Shown: positions 1-10,635, counted from the stretch's first letter. The stretch is 64,000 nt of DNA from Comamonadaceae bacterium (GCA_947447985.1 CANFLX010000007.1:1-64000), one strand, 5' to 3'. Notes: a model not told the origin generated them from the sequence alone. Translations and numbers: made by a program.

Positions 1-1578
<1,578 letters not shown>

Positions 1579-1581
1579 GTC

Positions 1582-1998
1582 ATGAACACCATCCACGTTG
1601 ATGTGGTCAGCGCAGAAGAGTCCATCTTCTCGGGTGAGGCACGTTTTGTGGCTTTGCCGGGCGAAGCGGGTGAGTTGGGGATTTATCCCCGCCACACACC
1701 GTTGATCACCCGCATCAAACCCGGCTCGGTGCGTATTGAGATGGCCGACGGCAGCGAAGAATTTGTCTTTGTCGCTGGCGGCATCATTGAAGTGCAGCCC
1801 AACACGGTCACCGTGCTGTCGGACACCGCGATTCGTGGCAAAGACCTGGACGAAGAAAAAGCCAATGCGGCCAAAGCTTTGGCCCAGGAAGCGCTGAAGA
1901 ACGCCAAGAGCGATGTGGACCTTGCGGTGGCTCAATCGGAGTTGGCCGTGCTGGTGGCACAATTGTCGGCTCTGCGCAAGTTTCAGCAGCGGCACTGA
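1582..1998 (+). CDS. atpC: ATP synthase subunit epsilon
   Basis: 138 aa, ...[31 protein letters not shown]...; follows atpD. Confidence 0.98.
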   Translation: MNTIHVDVVSAEESIFSGEARFVALPGEAGELGIYPRHTPLITRIKPGSVRIEMADGSEEFVFVAGGIIEVQPNTVTVLSDTAIRGKDLDEEKANAAKALAQEALKNAKSDVDLAVAQSELAVLVAQLSALRKFQQRH

Positions 1999-2016
1999 GT
2001 TTCCTCTGTACCGCGC

Positions 2017-2040
2017 AAAACCGCCTTCGGGCGGTTTTTT
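2017..2040 (+). terminator. Rho-independent terminator of the atp operon
   Basis: aaaaCCGCCttcgGGCGGtttttt hairpin with T-tract just after atpC. Confidence 0.9.
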
Positions 2041-2084
2041 CATGGGCGGCGCGCACAGTACCTGCTTGGGGCCACACACACTTC

Positions 2085-3071
2085 ATGAACTACCACGCAC
2101 CTTGGTGGTTGCCAGGCGGCAACCTGCAAACCATCGTCGCCGCCAAACTGGGCAGGCGCTATCCGGACAAGGCGCCCACCTATGAGCGTGAACGCTGGAG
2201 CACTCCCGACCAGGACTTCATTGACCTCGATTGGCAGCGCGTCGGTGGCCCAAACTCAAAACCGCTGCTCGTACTTTTTCATGGTCTGGAGGGCACTTCG
2301 CGCAGCCATTACGCGGAGTCTTTTGCGCACTATGCCCAAGCGCAGCAGATGGACTACGTCGTGGTGCACTTTCGCGGATGCAGCGGCGAGCTCAACCTGG
2401 CGCCGCGCGCCTACCATTCCGGCGACTATGAAGAAATCGGCTGGGTGCTGCAGCGATTGCGCGCGAGCCATGCAGGGCCGATGGTTGCCGTCGGCATTTC
2501 TCTGGGTGGAAACGCCTTGCTGCGCTGGGCGCAAGAGGCCGGGAGTGAGGCCAGCCGAACCGTCAGCGCGGTCGCCTCGGTCTGCTCGCCCCTTGACCTG
2601 GCTGCCAGCGGCCAGGCCATTGGCAAGGGCTTTAACCGCCAGGTCTACACCCGCATGTTTCTGCAAACCATGAAACCCAAGGCGCTGCGCAAACTCGCGC
2701 AATTCCCCGGCTTGTTTGACGGGGAGGCCCTGCGCCGCGCGCGCGACTTGTATGAGTTCGACAACATCTTTACCGCGCCGCTGCACGGCTTTGGCAACAC
2801 CCAGCGGTATTGGCGGGAAGCGTCGGCCCAACCCCACCTGCACCGCATCCGCCTGCCTGCCTTGGTGCTCAACGCCCGCAACGATCCCTTTGTGCCCGCT
2901 GCGTCACTGCCCTCCAGTCAAGACGCTGGCGATTGGGTTACGCTTTGGCAGCCGCAGGGCGGCGGTCACGTAGGCTTTCCCACCGGTGGTCCTCCGGGGG
3001 TGGTGTATGCCCTGCCCCAATCGGTAGGCGGCTGGTTGCGGAAACATTGCACCCCGCCCCACACTGCCTAG
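2085..3071 (+). CDS. YheT-family alpha/beta hydrolase
   Basis: WWLPGGNLQTI N-terminus, LFHGLEG, GISLGGNALLRW nucleophile elbow. Confidence 0.9.
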   Translation: MNYHAPWWLPGGNLQTIVAAKLGRRYPDKAPTYERERWSTPDQDFIDLDWQRVGGPNSKPLLVLFHGLEGTSRSHYAESFAHYAQAQQMDYVVVHFRGCSGELNLAPRAYHSGDYEEIGWVLQRLRASHAGPMVAVGISLGGNALLRWAQEAGSEASRTVSAVASVCSPLDLAASGQAIGKGFNRQVYTRMFLQTMKPKALRKLAQFPGLFDGEALRRARDLYEFDNIFTAPLHGFGNTQRYWREASAQPHLHRIRLPALVLNARNDPFVPAASLPSSQDAGDWVTLWQPQGGGHVGFPTGGPPGVVYALPQSVGGWLRKHCTPPHTA

Positions 3072-3082
3072 GAAACCAAGAC

Positions 3083-3631
3083 ATGGACGACATCGTCAAA
3101 CAAGCCATGGCCAAATGGCCCAACGTGCCGGATTGCTATGGCTGGCTGGGGTTGGATGCACGCGGCAACTGGTACATGCGCGACGACCGCGCGCAGTACT
3201 GCGGCAGCTTCGCCAGTGGCCTGCCAGGCGCCAAAGGGTCGATGCTGCAGCACGTCAAATTGATTGACTTCATCGAGCGCAACTACGCCTGTGACGCCAC
3301 AGGACACTGGTATTTTCAGAACGGACCGCAACGCGTCTTCGTAGAGCTGGAGGCCACCCCGCGCGTCTGGCGTATTGATGTGCAAGGCACCATCAGCACC
3401 CACGCCGGTGTGCAGGCCCAGTTTGAGGCTTGCATGATGGACGAACACGGCTGGCCCTACCTGCAAACGTCGGCCGGCTTTGGACTCGTACACACCCAAG
3501 ATGTCGCAGCGCTTTCTGCCGCCATCGAGCACCATGGCTGGGCAGTGGAGGATGTCATCCGCGCTGAACTGCCCGTGCGATTCGGCTATTGCCAAAGCCC
3601 CCAAGCGCAAAGCGCAAAAGCCACCCCTTGA
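3083..3631 (+). CDS. Conserved hypothetical protein (DUF2946-like, tentative)
   Basis: ATG at 3083; MDDIVKQAMAKWPNVPDCYGWLGLDARGNWYMRD... Confidence 0.6.
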   Translation: MDDIVKQAMAKWPNVPDCYGWLGLDARGNWYMRDDRAQYCGSFASGLPGAKGSMLQHVKLIDFIERNYACDATGHWYFQNGPQRVFVELEATPRVWRIDVQGTISTHAGVQAQFEACMMDEHGWPYLQTSAGFGLVHTQDVAALSAAIEHHGWAVEDVIRAELPVRFGYCQSPQAQSAKATP

Positions 3632-3641
3632 AAACAAAAAA

Positions 3642-3665
3642 GCCGACGCATGCGTCGGCATTTCA
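3642..3665. terminator. Putative terminator hairpin between convergent genes
   Basis: gccgacgca/tgcgtcggc perfect inverted repeat flanked by A-tract and T-rich sequence. Confidence 0.7.
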
Positions 3666-3681
3666 TGAAGCTTGAGAAAAC

Positions 3682-4209
3682 TTATTTCGCGGCTTCAGGC
3701 GCAGGTTTGGCTGGCTCAGGGAACTTGGCGCCACCCGCGTTGGCCATGTAGACCACGGCACGTGCGACTTCATAGTCGGCAAAATCACCGCCACCCTGCG
3801 CACCCATAGCGTTTTTGCCCTTCAGTGCCGAGTTCCACAGGGCGTCAAACCCAGTTTTGATGCGAGGGGCCCATGCCGCCTTGTCGCCAAACTTCGGTGC
3901 ACCGGCAGCGCCGTTGGCGTGGCAGGTGGAGCACTGGGCTTTGAACACCTCTTCCCCGGTCTTCATTTCGCGGTTGGCATCGCGAATTTCCACCGCACCG
4001 ACTTTTTGAATCCGCTCGGCCACCGACTTTTCCATGTTGACCGCGCCGGCAGCGGGCTTGCCAGCGGAGTTCACGTAATGCACCAGGCCAATGATCATGA
4101 AGATCGGGATCACAAAAGAGAAAAACACCGCCATCAGCAGTTGCTTGGGGTTTTTGATCGGGCCGGTGTGTTCCTCTTCGTGTGCTTCGGTGTGGCTGTG
4201 GTCGCTCAT
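3682..4209 (-). CDS. c-type cytochrome (cytochrome c5 family)
   Basis: MSDHSHTEAHEEEHTG...; CSTCHANGAAGAPKFGDKAAW haem motif; N-terminal TM; start taken at 4209. Confidence 0.9.
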   Translation of the reverse strand: MSDHSHTEAHEEEHTGPIKNPKQLLMAVFFSFVIPIFMIIGLVHYVNSAGKPAAGAVNMEKSVAERIQKVGAVEIRDANREMKTGEEVFKAQCSTCHANGAAGAPKFGDKAAWAPRIKTGFDALWNSALKGKNAMGAQGGGDFADYEVARAVVYMANAGGAKFPEPAKPAPEAAK

Positions 4210-4298
4210 GGTGTCCTCGGGTGTTCGGGGCTGGTAAATCAGCCCATGATTATAACGGGGCACTCAGGGGAAACGCCCTACAATCCAAGGCTTGCTGT

Positions 4299-4374
4299 GC
4301 GGCTGTAGCTCAGTGGATAGAGTATTGGCCTCCGAAGCCAAGGGTCGTGGGTTCGATCCCCGCCAGCCGCACCA
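4299..4374 (+). tRNA. tRNA-Arg(CCG)
   Basis: GCGGCTGTAGCTCAGTGGATAGAG...TTGGCCTCCGAAGCCAA...GGGTTCGATCCCCGCCAGCCGCACCA; anticodon CCG; cloverleaf stems pair. Confidence 0.97.
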
Positions 4375-4402
4375 CTTTTTCATGTCAAACCGTCTCAGAT
4401 GG
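4352..4402 (+). repeat. attL-type direct repeat (tRNA-Arg 3' end plus 28 bp downstream)
   Basis: ttcgatccccgccagccgcaccactttttcatgtcaaaccgtctcagatgg; matches 11899-11948 except for one deleted base. Confidence 0.92.
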
Positions 4403-4476
4403 CCCCAAAAAAGCCAATTCCCATAGATACGACGGTTTTTTGATAGTCTCACTTCACCTCATCTGGTAGCATGACA

Positions 4477-4538
4477 TACCGCCAGATTGGCGGCATTTTT
4501 GGCGGTATCTGCAAATACTGCCAGTCCACATACCGCCA
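4477..4538. promoter_or_regulatory. Cluster of putative integrase arm-type sites (TACCGCCA/TGGCGGTA)
   Basis: TACCGCCA at 4477-4484 and 4531-4538, TTGGCGG at 4487-4493, TGGCGGTA at 4500-4507, between attL and int. Confidence 0.65.
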
Positions 4539-4550
4539 GCAAGGTGAAGC

Positions 4551-5777
4551 ATGGCTCTGAATGACACGTTCATAAAAAACAGCACGAAGCACAGTGGCAA
4601 GGCCGCTGGCGACAAGTACACCGATGGCGGCGGCATGTATTTGCTTGTAACTGCTGCCGGTAAGTACTGGCGCATGAACTACAGGTTCAATGAGAAGCGC
4701 AAGACACTGGCCTTGGGTGTTTACCCCACCGTACCCCTCGCCGAGGCCAGAAAACGCCGCGAAAAGGCCCGCGAGCAGCTTTCCAAGGGCATCGATCCCA
4801 ACGCCGCCAAGCGTGAAGAAAAGCAGATCAAAGCAGACTTAGCTGCCAACACATTCGAGCTTGTCGCTCGCGCATGGCTAAAAAAGACGGCGGTTACCCG
4901 CAAGGAGATTACCCAGACCCGCATCACAACCCTGCTTGAGCATGACGTATTCCCGTTCATCGGGGGGCTGCCAATCAACACGCTGGGGCCGAGGGATGTA
5001 CTCAACAAGGCGCTGCGCAAGATTGAGGGGCGAGGATCGGTTGATACAGCGCACCGCGCCAAGCAGATTTGTGGACGCATATTTCGCTATGCCGTTGCGG
5101 TGGGACTGGCGGATCGCGACGTGACTTCCGACCTCCGTGGAGCGTTGGCGGAAATTCCAAAGTCTCACTTTGCCGCCATCACTGATCCCAAGCAAGCTGG
5201 CGAGTTGATGCGATCCATCTACGGATACACAGGGCATCCCGGTACGGTGGGGGCGTTGAAGCTGGCCCCGCTAGTATTTGTGAGGCCCGGCGAGCTTCGC
5301 AAGGCAGAGTGGGCAGAAATTGATTTTGATGGTGAAGAGTGGCGCATTCCGGGCGCAAAGATGAAGATGGGCGTTGACCATATCGTCCCGCTCTCCGCCC
5401 AAGCCTTGGCCATCTTGCGAACCGTGCAGACCATCACAGGTCAGGGTCGGTATGTTTTCCCAAGTTTGCGGTCTGATGAGCGCCCCATGAGTGAAAACAC
5501 GCTGAACGCGGCCTTGCGTGGAATGGGGTATAGCAAGGACGTACATACTGCGCACGGCTTTCGTGCGATGGCACGAACCATCTTGGACGAGGTGCTGAGT
5601 GAGCGAGTTGATCATATTGAACATCAACTTGCGCACACGGTTAAAGACCCTAACGGTAGGGCATACAACCGGACAGCGCACCTTTCCGCCCGAAAAAAAA
5701 TGATGCAGCGATGGGCGGACTACTTGGACAAGATACGCACCGGGGCGGAAGTTATACCGCTGCGAGGTGCAGCTTGA
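4551..5777 (+). CDS. Tyrosine-type site-specific integrase (P4 family, DUF4102 N-terminus)
   Basis: ALNDTFIKN...SGKAAGDKYTDGGGMYLLVTAAGKYWRMNYRF...LGVYP; catalytic R (VFVRPGELRKAEW), HGFRAMAR, HQLAH, Y near the C-terminus. Confidence 0.95.
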   Translation: MALNDTFIKNSTKHSGKAAGDKYTDGGGMYLLVTAAGKYWRMNYRFNEKRKTLALGVYPTVPLAEARKRREKAREQLSKGIDPNAAKREEKQIKADLAANTFELVARAWLKKTAVTRKEITQTRITTLLEHDVFPFIGGLPINTLGPRDVLNKALRKIEGRGSVDTAHRAKQICGRIFRYAVAVGLADRDVTSDLRGALAEIPKSHFAAITDPKQAGELMRSIYGYTGHPGTVGALKLAPLVFVRPGELRKAEWAEIDFDGEEWRIPGAKMKMGVDHIVPLSAQALAILRTVQTITGQGRYVFPSLRSDERPMSENTLNAALRGMGYSKDVHTAHGFRAMARTILDEVLSERVDHIEHQLAHTVKDPNGRAYNRTAHLSARKKMMQRWADYLDKIRTGAEVIPLRGAA

Positions 5778-6166
5778 AAAGCGAACTTCTGGTTCTCTTG
5801 TCTGAGCCTGCCATTAAGTCACTAAAGCCCTCCCCAACGCACGGTGGCGCTGCTTTAGTCTTCCTAGTAGCTTCGGGCGCGCCCCTGCCAGACATGACTC
5901 TAATTGCATCAACACCCCGATTGAAGGTGGATTCCACACCGCACGGATTTAGAGCCAACTTTGCAAAATGTGCGCAGGGGCGCAGGGTCTATCCGTCAGA
6001 AGTAAGGACGCATGCTTTGGCGCACGCTTTTGGCAACGAGACCACTGGGCCGTACGCTCTGGGCAATCCGCTTGCCGGGCGGAATCGCCTGATGAAAGAC
6101 TGGGCGACCCTTTTGCAGGGCGTGCCATTACAGACCAACAAATCTTTTTCCTTGAGGGCCGCATGA
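5774..6166 (+). pseudogene. Remnant of a second P4-type integrase C-terminal catalytic region
   Basis: Frame 2 reads ...LPDMTL...STPHGFRANFAKCAQGRRVYPSEVRTHALAHAFGNETTGPYALGNPLAGRNRLMKDWATLLQG, matching the HGFR...LAH...Y...RR.LM..WA block; upstream domains missing. Confidence 0.75.
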
Positions 6167-6597
6167 GCAACAAAGCGATACCAGCGCCACATAGTCTTGG
6201 GCTACCGGAACTGGAAAGGCACCTGCAACGCCAGAACAAAAAACACCAACAGGATGGCAAAAAAATTTTTGAGTTAGTCGTGCAGCAGCAGGCTAGCGCA
6301 AAGGCCCTGAAGCCCTTGGTTTACGAGGAGTCGCTTTGGCAGCTAATTTTGTACGCGCTAGACCATCGGACGCAAATCACTTCACGCGCAAACCAAGGTA
6401 AGAGTTCGGCACGGCGAAAGGCGAAAGTTTCTGACGACAGAGCCAAGGTCTTTGGCTGGTGCAACGCCAACCCAGCGCTTGCCCGATATCCGTATAAGAG
6501 TTCGGTGGATTTGGCTGGAGCAGCGACCAATATATCTGCACTAACCTCGGTCAGGGACTACATCAGCGAGTGGCGAAAAGAGCATCCGCTAAAGTAA
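6163..6597 (+). CDS. Hypothetical protein of the element
   Basis: ATG at 6163, 144 aa, MSNKAIPAPHSLGLPELERHLQRQNKKHQQDGKK... Confidence 0.65.
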   Translation: MSNKAIPAPHSLGLPELERHLQRQNKKHQQDGKKIFELVVQQQASAKALKPLVYEESLWQLILYALDHRTQITSRANQGKSSARRKAKVSDDRAKVFGWCNANPALARYPYKSSVDLAGAATNISALTSVRDYISEWRKEHPLK

Positions 6598-6699
6598 TTT
6601 TTCGGTGGTGCATGCAGACCGAAAAATCACCTGCGCATCCGCTTGCTATGACGTTTCTTGGTAATTACATTGAGGCATCGCGTGCAACGGAATGCATTT

Positions 6700-6942
6700 A
6701 TGTCTCAGCCCACATCACAAAATTGGTTCGACCAAACACCGGATTCCGCCTACCTGCGGGAGCGGCAATTAGTTGGCGATTCCCGCCACCCCAACTCCCC
6801 AAAACTGCTGCCGATAAGCCGCGCTTCGCTTTGGCGCATGGTCAATGATGGGCGGTTTCCCAGACCGCATAAGCTTGGGCCAAAAACTACGGCTTGGCTT
6901 TGCGGCGATGTTCGTCGCTATTTGTTGAGCGTTTCCAAATGA
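6700..6942 (+). CDS. AlpA-family (excisionase-like) HTH regulator
   Basis: ...LLPISRASLWRMVNDGRFPRPHKLGPKTTAWLCGDVRRYLLS, an AlpA-type winged HTH. Confidence 0.85.
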   Translation: MSQPTSQNWFDQTPDSAYLRERQLVGDSRHPNSPKLLPISRASLWRMVNDGRFPRPHKLGPKTTAWLCGDVRRYLLSVSK

Positions 6943-8102
6943 CTCTGCACAAAAAAAACCAACACGGCGGCAGAAGTTACCTACAGCCCCAGTTCTCGCA
7001 AATTCCAGCAGACCTAAAGCTTCACGCTAGATGGATCGTCTGGCGAGAAGGTAAAACCCCTTGGGATGCAAAATTCCGCAGCAGTAAGGCAAGCTCTACC
7101 GATCCGAACACATGGGCAGACTTTAAGCAAGCTTGCACAGCGTTTGGTGAAGGTGGCTATGCGGGTGTAGCGTTTGTCTTAGCCGGTGACGGCATAGTGG
7201 GTGTTGACTTGGACGATTGCGTGGTCGATGGCAAGCCAACGGAAGAATCGTTGGCGATGATGCAGTACATCGGGTGCGAATACATCGAACTTTCGCCTAG
7301 TGGAAATGGTCTTCGTGGTTTTGGCTATGTGCAAAACCCACCCCGCCGAGGACTCAATAGAACCATCAATGGGCTGAGGGTCGAACTGTACTCAACCGCT
7401 CGATACCTTACCGTTACCGGTCATGTAGTAACGGCTGGGCCGATGGCCCAACTGCACGGCTACTGTGAGCTTCACCAAAGATTGGCAGGTAGAGAGATTA
7501 CAGAAGAGACAGAAGTTACTGAAGTAACAGAAGAGACAGAGTTCTATTCTTCTACTGAGCTTCAAGTGGCCTCAAGTGCTGGGGTGTTTCCGGTGGAAAC
7601 GCTACCAACTTGTGTTGGGCAGCGTAACCAGTGCATATTTTTATTAGCAAGGCATTTGAAATCCACCTACCCCAATGGTGACGTTGAGGCGATGAGGGAC
7701 TTGGTCATTGAGTGGCATCGTCAGGTACTGCCTTCGATTAGAACCAAAGAGTTCCATGAATCATGGCTCGGATTCACCATCGCATGGCGCAAAGTCAAAT
7801 TTTTAAACGGCACTATGAGTGGGATCCTTTCGGGGCTGGACTCAGAAGACGGGCCAAATCCGGGCAGCGTCCTTGGGGCAGACGGTCAAAAGCTGTATCA
7901 GCTTTGCTCAGTGCTACAGGCACGCGAAGGAACTAAGCCGTTCTTTCTGGACTGCCGCACCGCTGGCAAAGCCATCGGGATCTCACATCTGTACGCAAAC
8001 AACCTGCTAAACGAGTTTTGCCATCGGGGCCTCATGGTGCGGACTTTCAAAGGGGTGCGGCGCAAGGCCAGCCGTTACCTTCTGAAGGGCGTGCAATCGT
8101 AA
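6939..8102 (+). CDS. Primase-polymerase-like replication protein of the element
   Basis: ATGA overlap with alpA; ARWIVWREGKTPWDAKF...GIVGVDLDDCV...IELSPSGNGLRGFG prim-pol-like signature; E[IV]TE linker. Confidence 0.75.
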   Translation: MTLHKKNQHGGRSYLQPQFSQIPADLKLHARWIVWREGKTPWDAKFRSSKASSTDPNTWADFKQACTAFGEGGYAGVAFVLAGDGIVGVDLDDCVVDGKPTEESLAMMQYIGCEYIELSPSGNGLRGFGYVQNPPRRGLNRTINGLRVELYSTARYLTVTGHVVTAGPMAQLHGYCELHQRLAGREITEETEVTEVTEETEFYSSTELQVASSAGVFPVETLPTCVGQRNQCIFLLARHLKSTYPNGDVEAMRDLVIEWHRQVLPSIRTKEFHESWLGFTIAWRKVKFLNGTMSGILSGLDSEDGPNPGSVLGADGQKLYQLCSVLQAREGTKPFFLDCRTAGKAIGISHLYANNLLNEFCHRGLMVRTFKGVRRKASRYLLKGVQS

Positions 8103-8403
8103 AAGTGATTTATTGGCCCTTATGCACCCCACCCCTTGCCCAAGCAATAACACGGCATATTTCCTGTCACCGGCTTGCTTAAAAACGATCCGCAGCAATG
8201 TTTGAATCCAGTCTTCCCTTGGGGCCTGATCAGTCAGTGCAGCCATTGAAAAGTATGTAAGAACGTCCCTACACCTAAGTGACGATGCGCCTTAGCGTTG
8301 TGTTGGAAACCGACGGTTTCCTGTTCAATTACTGACACATTGCAGCAACTGTTCGCATATTGGCTCCCCTGCGCGTGGTCTGAATTGCGGTATCTTCGCA
8401 GCC

Positions 8404-8793
8404 ATGACCGACAAGCCCTGCGCCTTTTGCACTCTGCCGGAGTCCCGCATCATTGATACCAGTGAGTACGGTGTAGTGATAAGGGACGGCTTCCCGATTT
8501 CCCCGGGTCACACCTTGGTGATACCCAAGCGCCACATTGGCTCGTTCTTTGACTTGACCGCAGATGAGCGGCAAGACCTCCTAGCGCTCCTTGAGCGCGC
8601 CAAGACAGTGCTTGAAGCTGAGTTTCGGCCCGACGGTTACAACATCGGCATCAACGATGGCCCGGCTGCGGGCCAGACAGTCCCGCACCTGCACATCCAC
8701 CTTATCCCCAGATACAAGGCAGACCTGCCAGATCCCCGTGGCGGGGTACGGTGGATCATCCCAGAGAAGGCCGATTACTGGTCTACGCTTTGA
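8404..8793 (+). CDS. HIT (histidine triad) family protein
   Basis: PCAFCTLPESRII...GHTLVIPKRHIGSFFDL...HLHIHLIPRY histidine triad motif. Confidence 0.93.
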   Translation: MTDKPCAFCTLPESRIIDTSEYGVVIRDGFPISPGHTLVIPKRHIGSFFDLTADERQDLLALLERAKTVLEAEFRPDGYNIGINDGPAAGQTVPHLHIHLIPRYKADLPDPRGGVRWIIPEKADYWSTL

Positions 8794-8880
8794 CTCCGCA
8801 ATTTTTGCAGTCGAAAACAAAAATGACCGGCCTGGCGGACGCTCAGCATTAACCACCCACCAAATGGAGTCACCATTCAA

Positions 8881-9663
8881 ATGAAGTTTATAAAAGGAAA
8901 GCAATACTCCAGAAATGATGTTTGGAAGGCTTATCACCCGGGCGCAGGGGAAAAGCCCAAAGGCGGCCCTTGGGATACCGGGTACACCGTTGAAGGTAAT
9001 GAACTGATTGCCTTCTTAAACATTGACGCTGCAGGCAGGACAGGCCACGATTTTGACAATGCATATGACCCAGAGACAGAGATATTGACATGGTTCGGAA
9101 AGCCAAATGCCCACTCGGGACAACCGACGTTTGTCAAAGTTTTGAATGGCGGATTAACGCCCTTGTTCTTTGCCCGATGGGACAGCAAGAAAACCAACTT
9201 CACTTTTCTTGGATGTGGAAATGTCCTTTCATTTGAAGATGCAGTGGAAATTGCGGAGGGACAATCCACTATACGACTGCGCTTGTCGTTGAGTCGCCCA
9301 ACCGACCCCATCGGGTCAGAAGGGGTAATTGACGCAGGTGGGCAAAGTATTCCAGTCTTTGCCAAACGTGCAACCATGCTGGTTAATCGATATGAGCGTG
9401 ACCCAGCCAAGCGGCGGCGATGCATTGAGCATTTTGGTTATGGATGTCAAATTTGTGGCTTCAAATTCCCTGACCTTTACGGGGAACTTGGCAGTGATTT
9501 TTGCCATGTTCACCATATTGAGCCACTTGGTGAGGTCGGTGGAGAGCTAGACATTGATCCAACCGTTGACCTTATACCGGTCTGTGCCAACTGCCATGCC
9601 ATGCTTCACCAGCGAAGCCCTGCACTCAAGCCTGCCGAACTTCGGCAGTTGTTGCGGAAGTAG
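8881..9663 (+). CDS. HNH endonuclease with N-terminal DUF3427/SRA-like domain (McrA-like architecture, tentative)
   Basis: CQICGF...FCHVHHIEPLGEVGG...VDLIPVCANCHAMLH HNH core; N-terminal QYSRNDVWKAYHPGAG...GGPWDTGY...WFGKPNAHSGQPTF. Confidence 0.85.
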   Translation: MKFIKGKQYSRNDVWKAYHPGAGEKPKGGPWDTGYTVEGNELIAFLNIDAAGRTGHDFDNAYDPETEILTWFGKPNAHSGQPTFVKVLNGGLTPLFFARWDSKKTNFTFLGCGNVLSFEDAVEIAEGQSTIRLRLSLSRPTDPIGSEGVIDAGGQSIPVFAKRATMLVNRYERDPAKRRRCIEHFGYGCQICGFKFPDLYGELGSDFCHVHHIEPLGEVGGELDIDPTVDLIPVCANCHAMLHQRSPALKPAELRQLLRK

Positions 9664-9691
9664 CCTAGGCACTCCATTTCATACTCAACCG

Positions 9692-10390
9692 ATGCGAGCG
9701 AAAAATATTTGGAACGCCTTTTGTGTGCGCTTCAGCATTGCCAAGGAGTGCGTGCCGCTGTTTGAGTTCACAGTCAACGGAACCGTCGCCACCAAGACCA
9801 TAGGTAAAGCCGCATCCACCCGCTCTGTGCTGGCACGGTCAGCGGAGATGGAGGCAATGATCCTGCGTGAGGCAGGAAAGCTTTTGGAGGACTGGGAGTC
9901 AAAGCGGCACAAGCTTGACGGATTGATCTACTGCATGGGCTGGAAGCAGCAAGATCACTTCATCCCTCTGTACATTGGCAAAGCCGAGACATTCGGCAAA
10001 GGCGATGGCAACCTGTCTGCCAACCTGCAGAACATCCACAGTGATCGCTCCAAGTTTGCACGGTGGGGCCACAACTATGCGTATCACATCGGTGACCTCA
10101 GCGCGTGCGTGTTGCCGGGACATTCACCTGACAAGGCCACGAGGAAATACTCCCAATGGGCGCAGACCATGTTTGTTGCAGCCAATTGCTCAGAGCCGGT
10201 TCTGAAGGAGCAGGTCTATTTTTGGTGCAAAGCTTGGAACCCGGCGCATGTGGGCATTTGGGAGGAACTCGGGCCAACTTCACTGGCCTTTTTGGAGTAC
10301 CTGCTGATTGGAGTGGCGGGAAGGATGTCACCCAACCTGCTTAACCGCGAGGGTAATGAGCGGCCCGGGGGCCGTAGCCAAGTGGCATAA
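9692..10390 (+). CDS. GIY-YIG nuclease-like protein (putative)
   Basis: GLIYCMGWKQQDHFIPLYIGKAE (GIY-x-YIG), FARWGH conserved R, late E in LEYLLIGVAG...PNLLNREGNER. Confidence 0.6.
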   Translation: MRAKNIWNAFCVRFSIAKECVPLFEFTVNGTVATKTIGKAASTRSVLARSAEMEAMILREAGKLLEDWESKRHKLDGLIYCMGWKQQDHFIPLYIGKAETFGKGDGNLSANLQNIHSDRSKFARWGHNYAYHIGDLSACVLPGHSPDKATRKYSQWAQTMFVAANCSEPVLKEQVYFWCKAWNPAHVGIWEELGPTSLAFLEYLLIGVAGRMSPNLLNREGNERPGGRSQVA

Positions 10391-10635
10391 GGAACAAGTC
10401 GCTCTGGCTAGGTCAATTGTCCAAGCCGCAGTACGCAACTCAACGGTACCTTGAGGTCAACAAAGTTTTGTCACGAATTGACATTTAGGCACTTCAAGGT
10501 TGATGTCAGATGCGTACGAGTGCTTCGCAGACACCTCCCTTATTTGCTTGCCTACTGGTTGATCACTCAATCAGTTCAAAGTGTGGAGCTTGCTCAAGTT
10601 CACTCGCTGTCTTGAAGTGGTGGCAATTGCTTATG

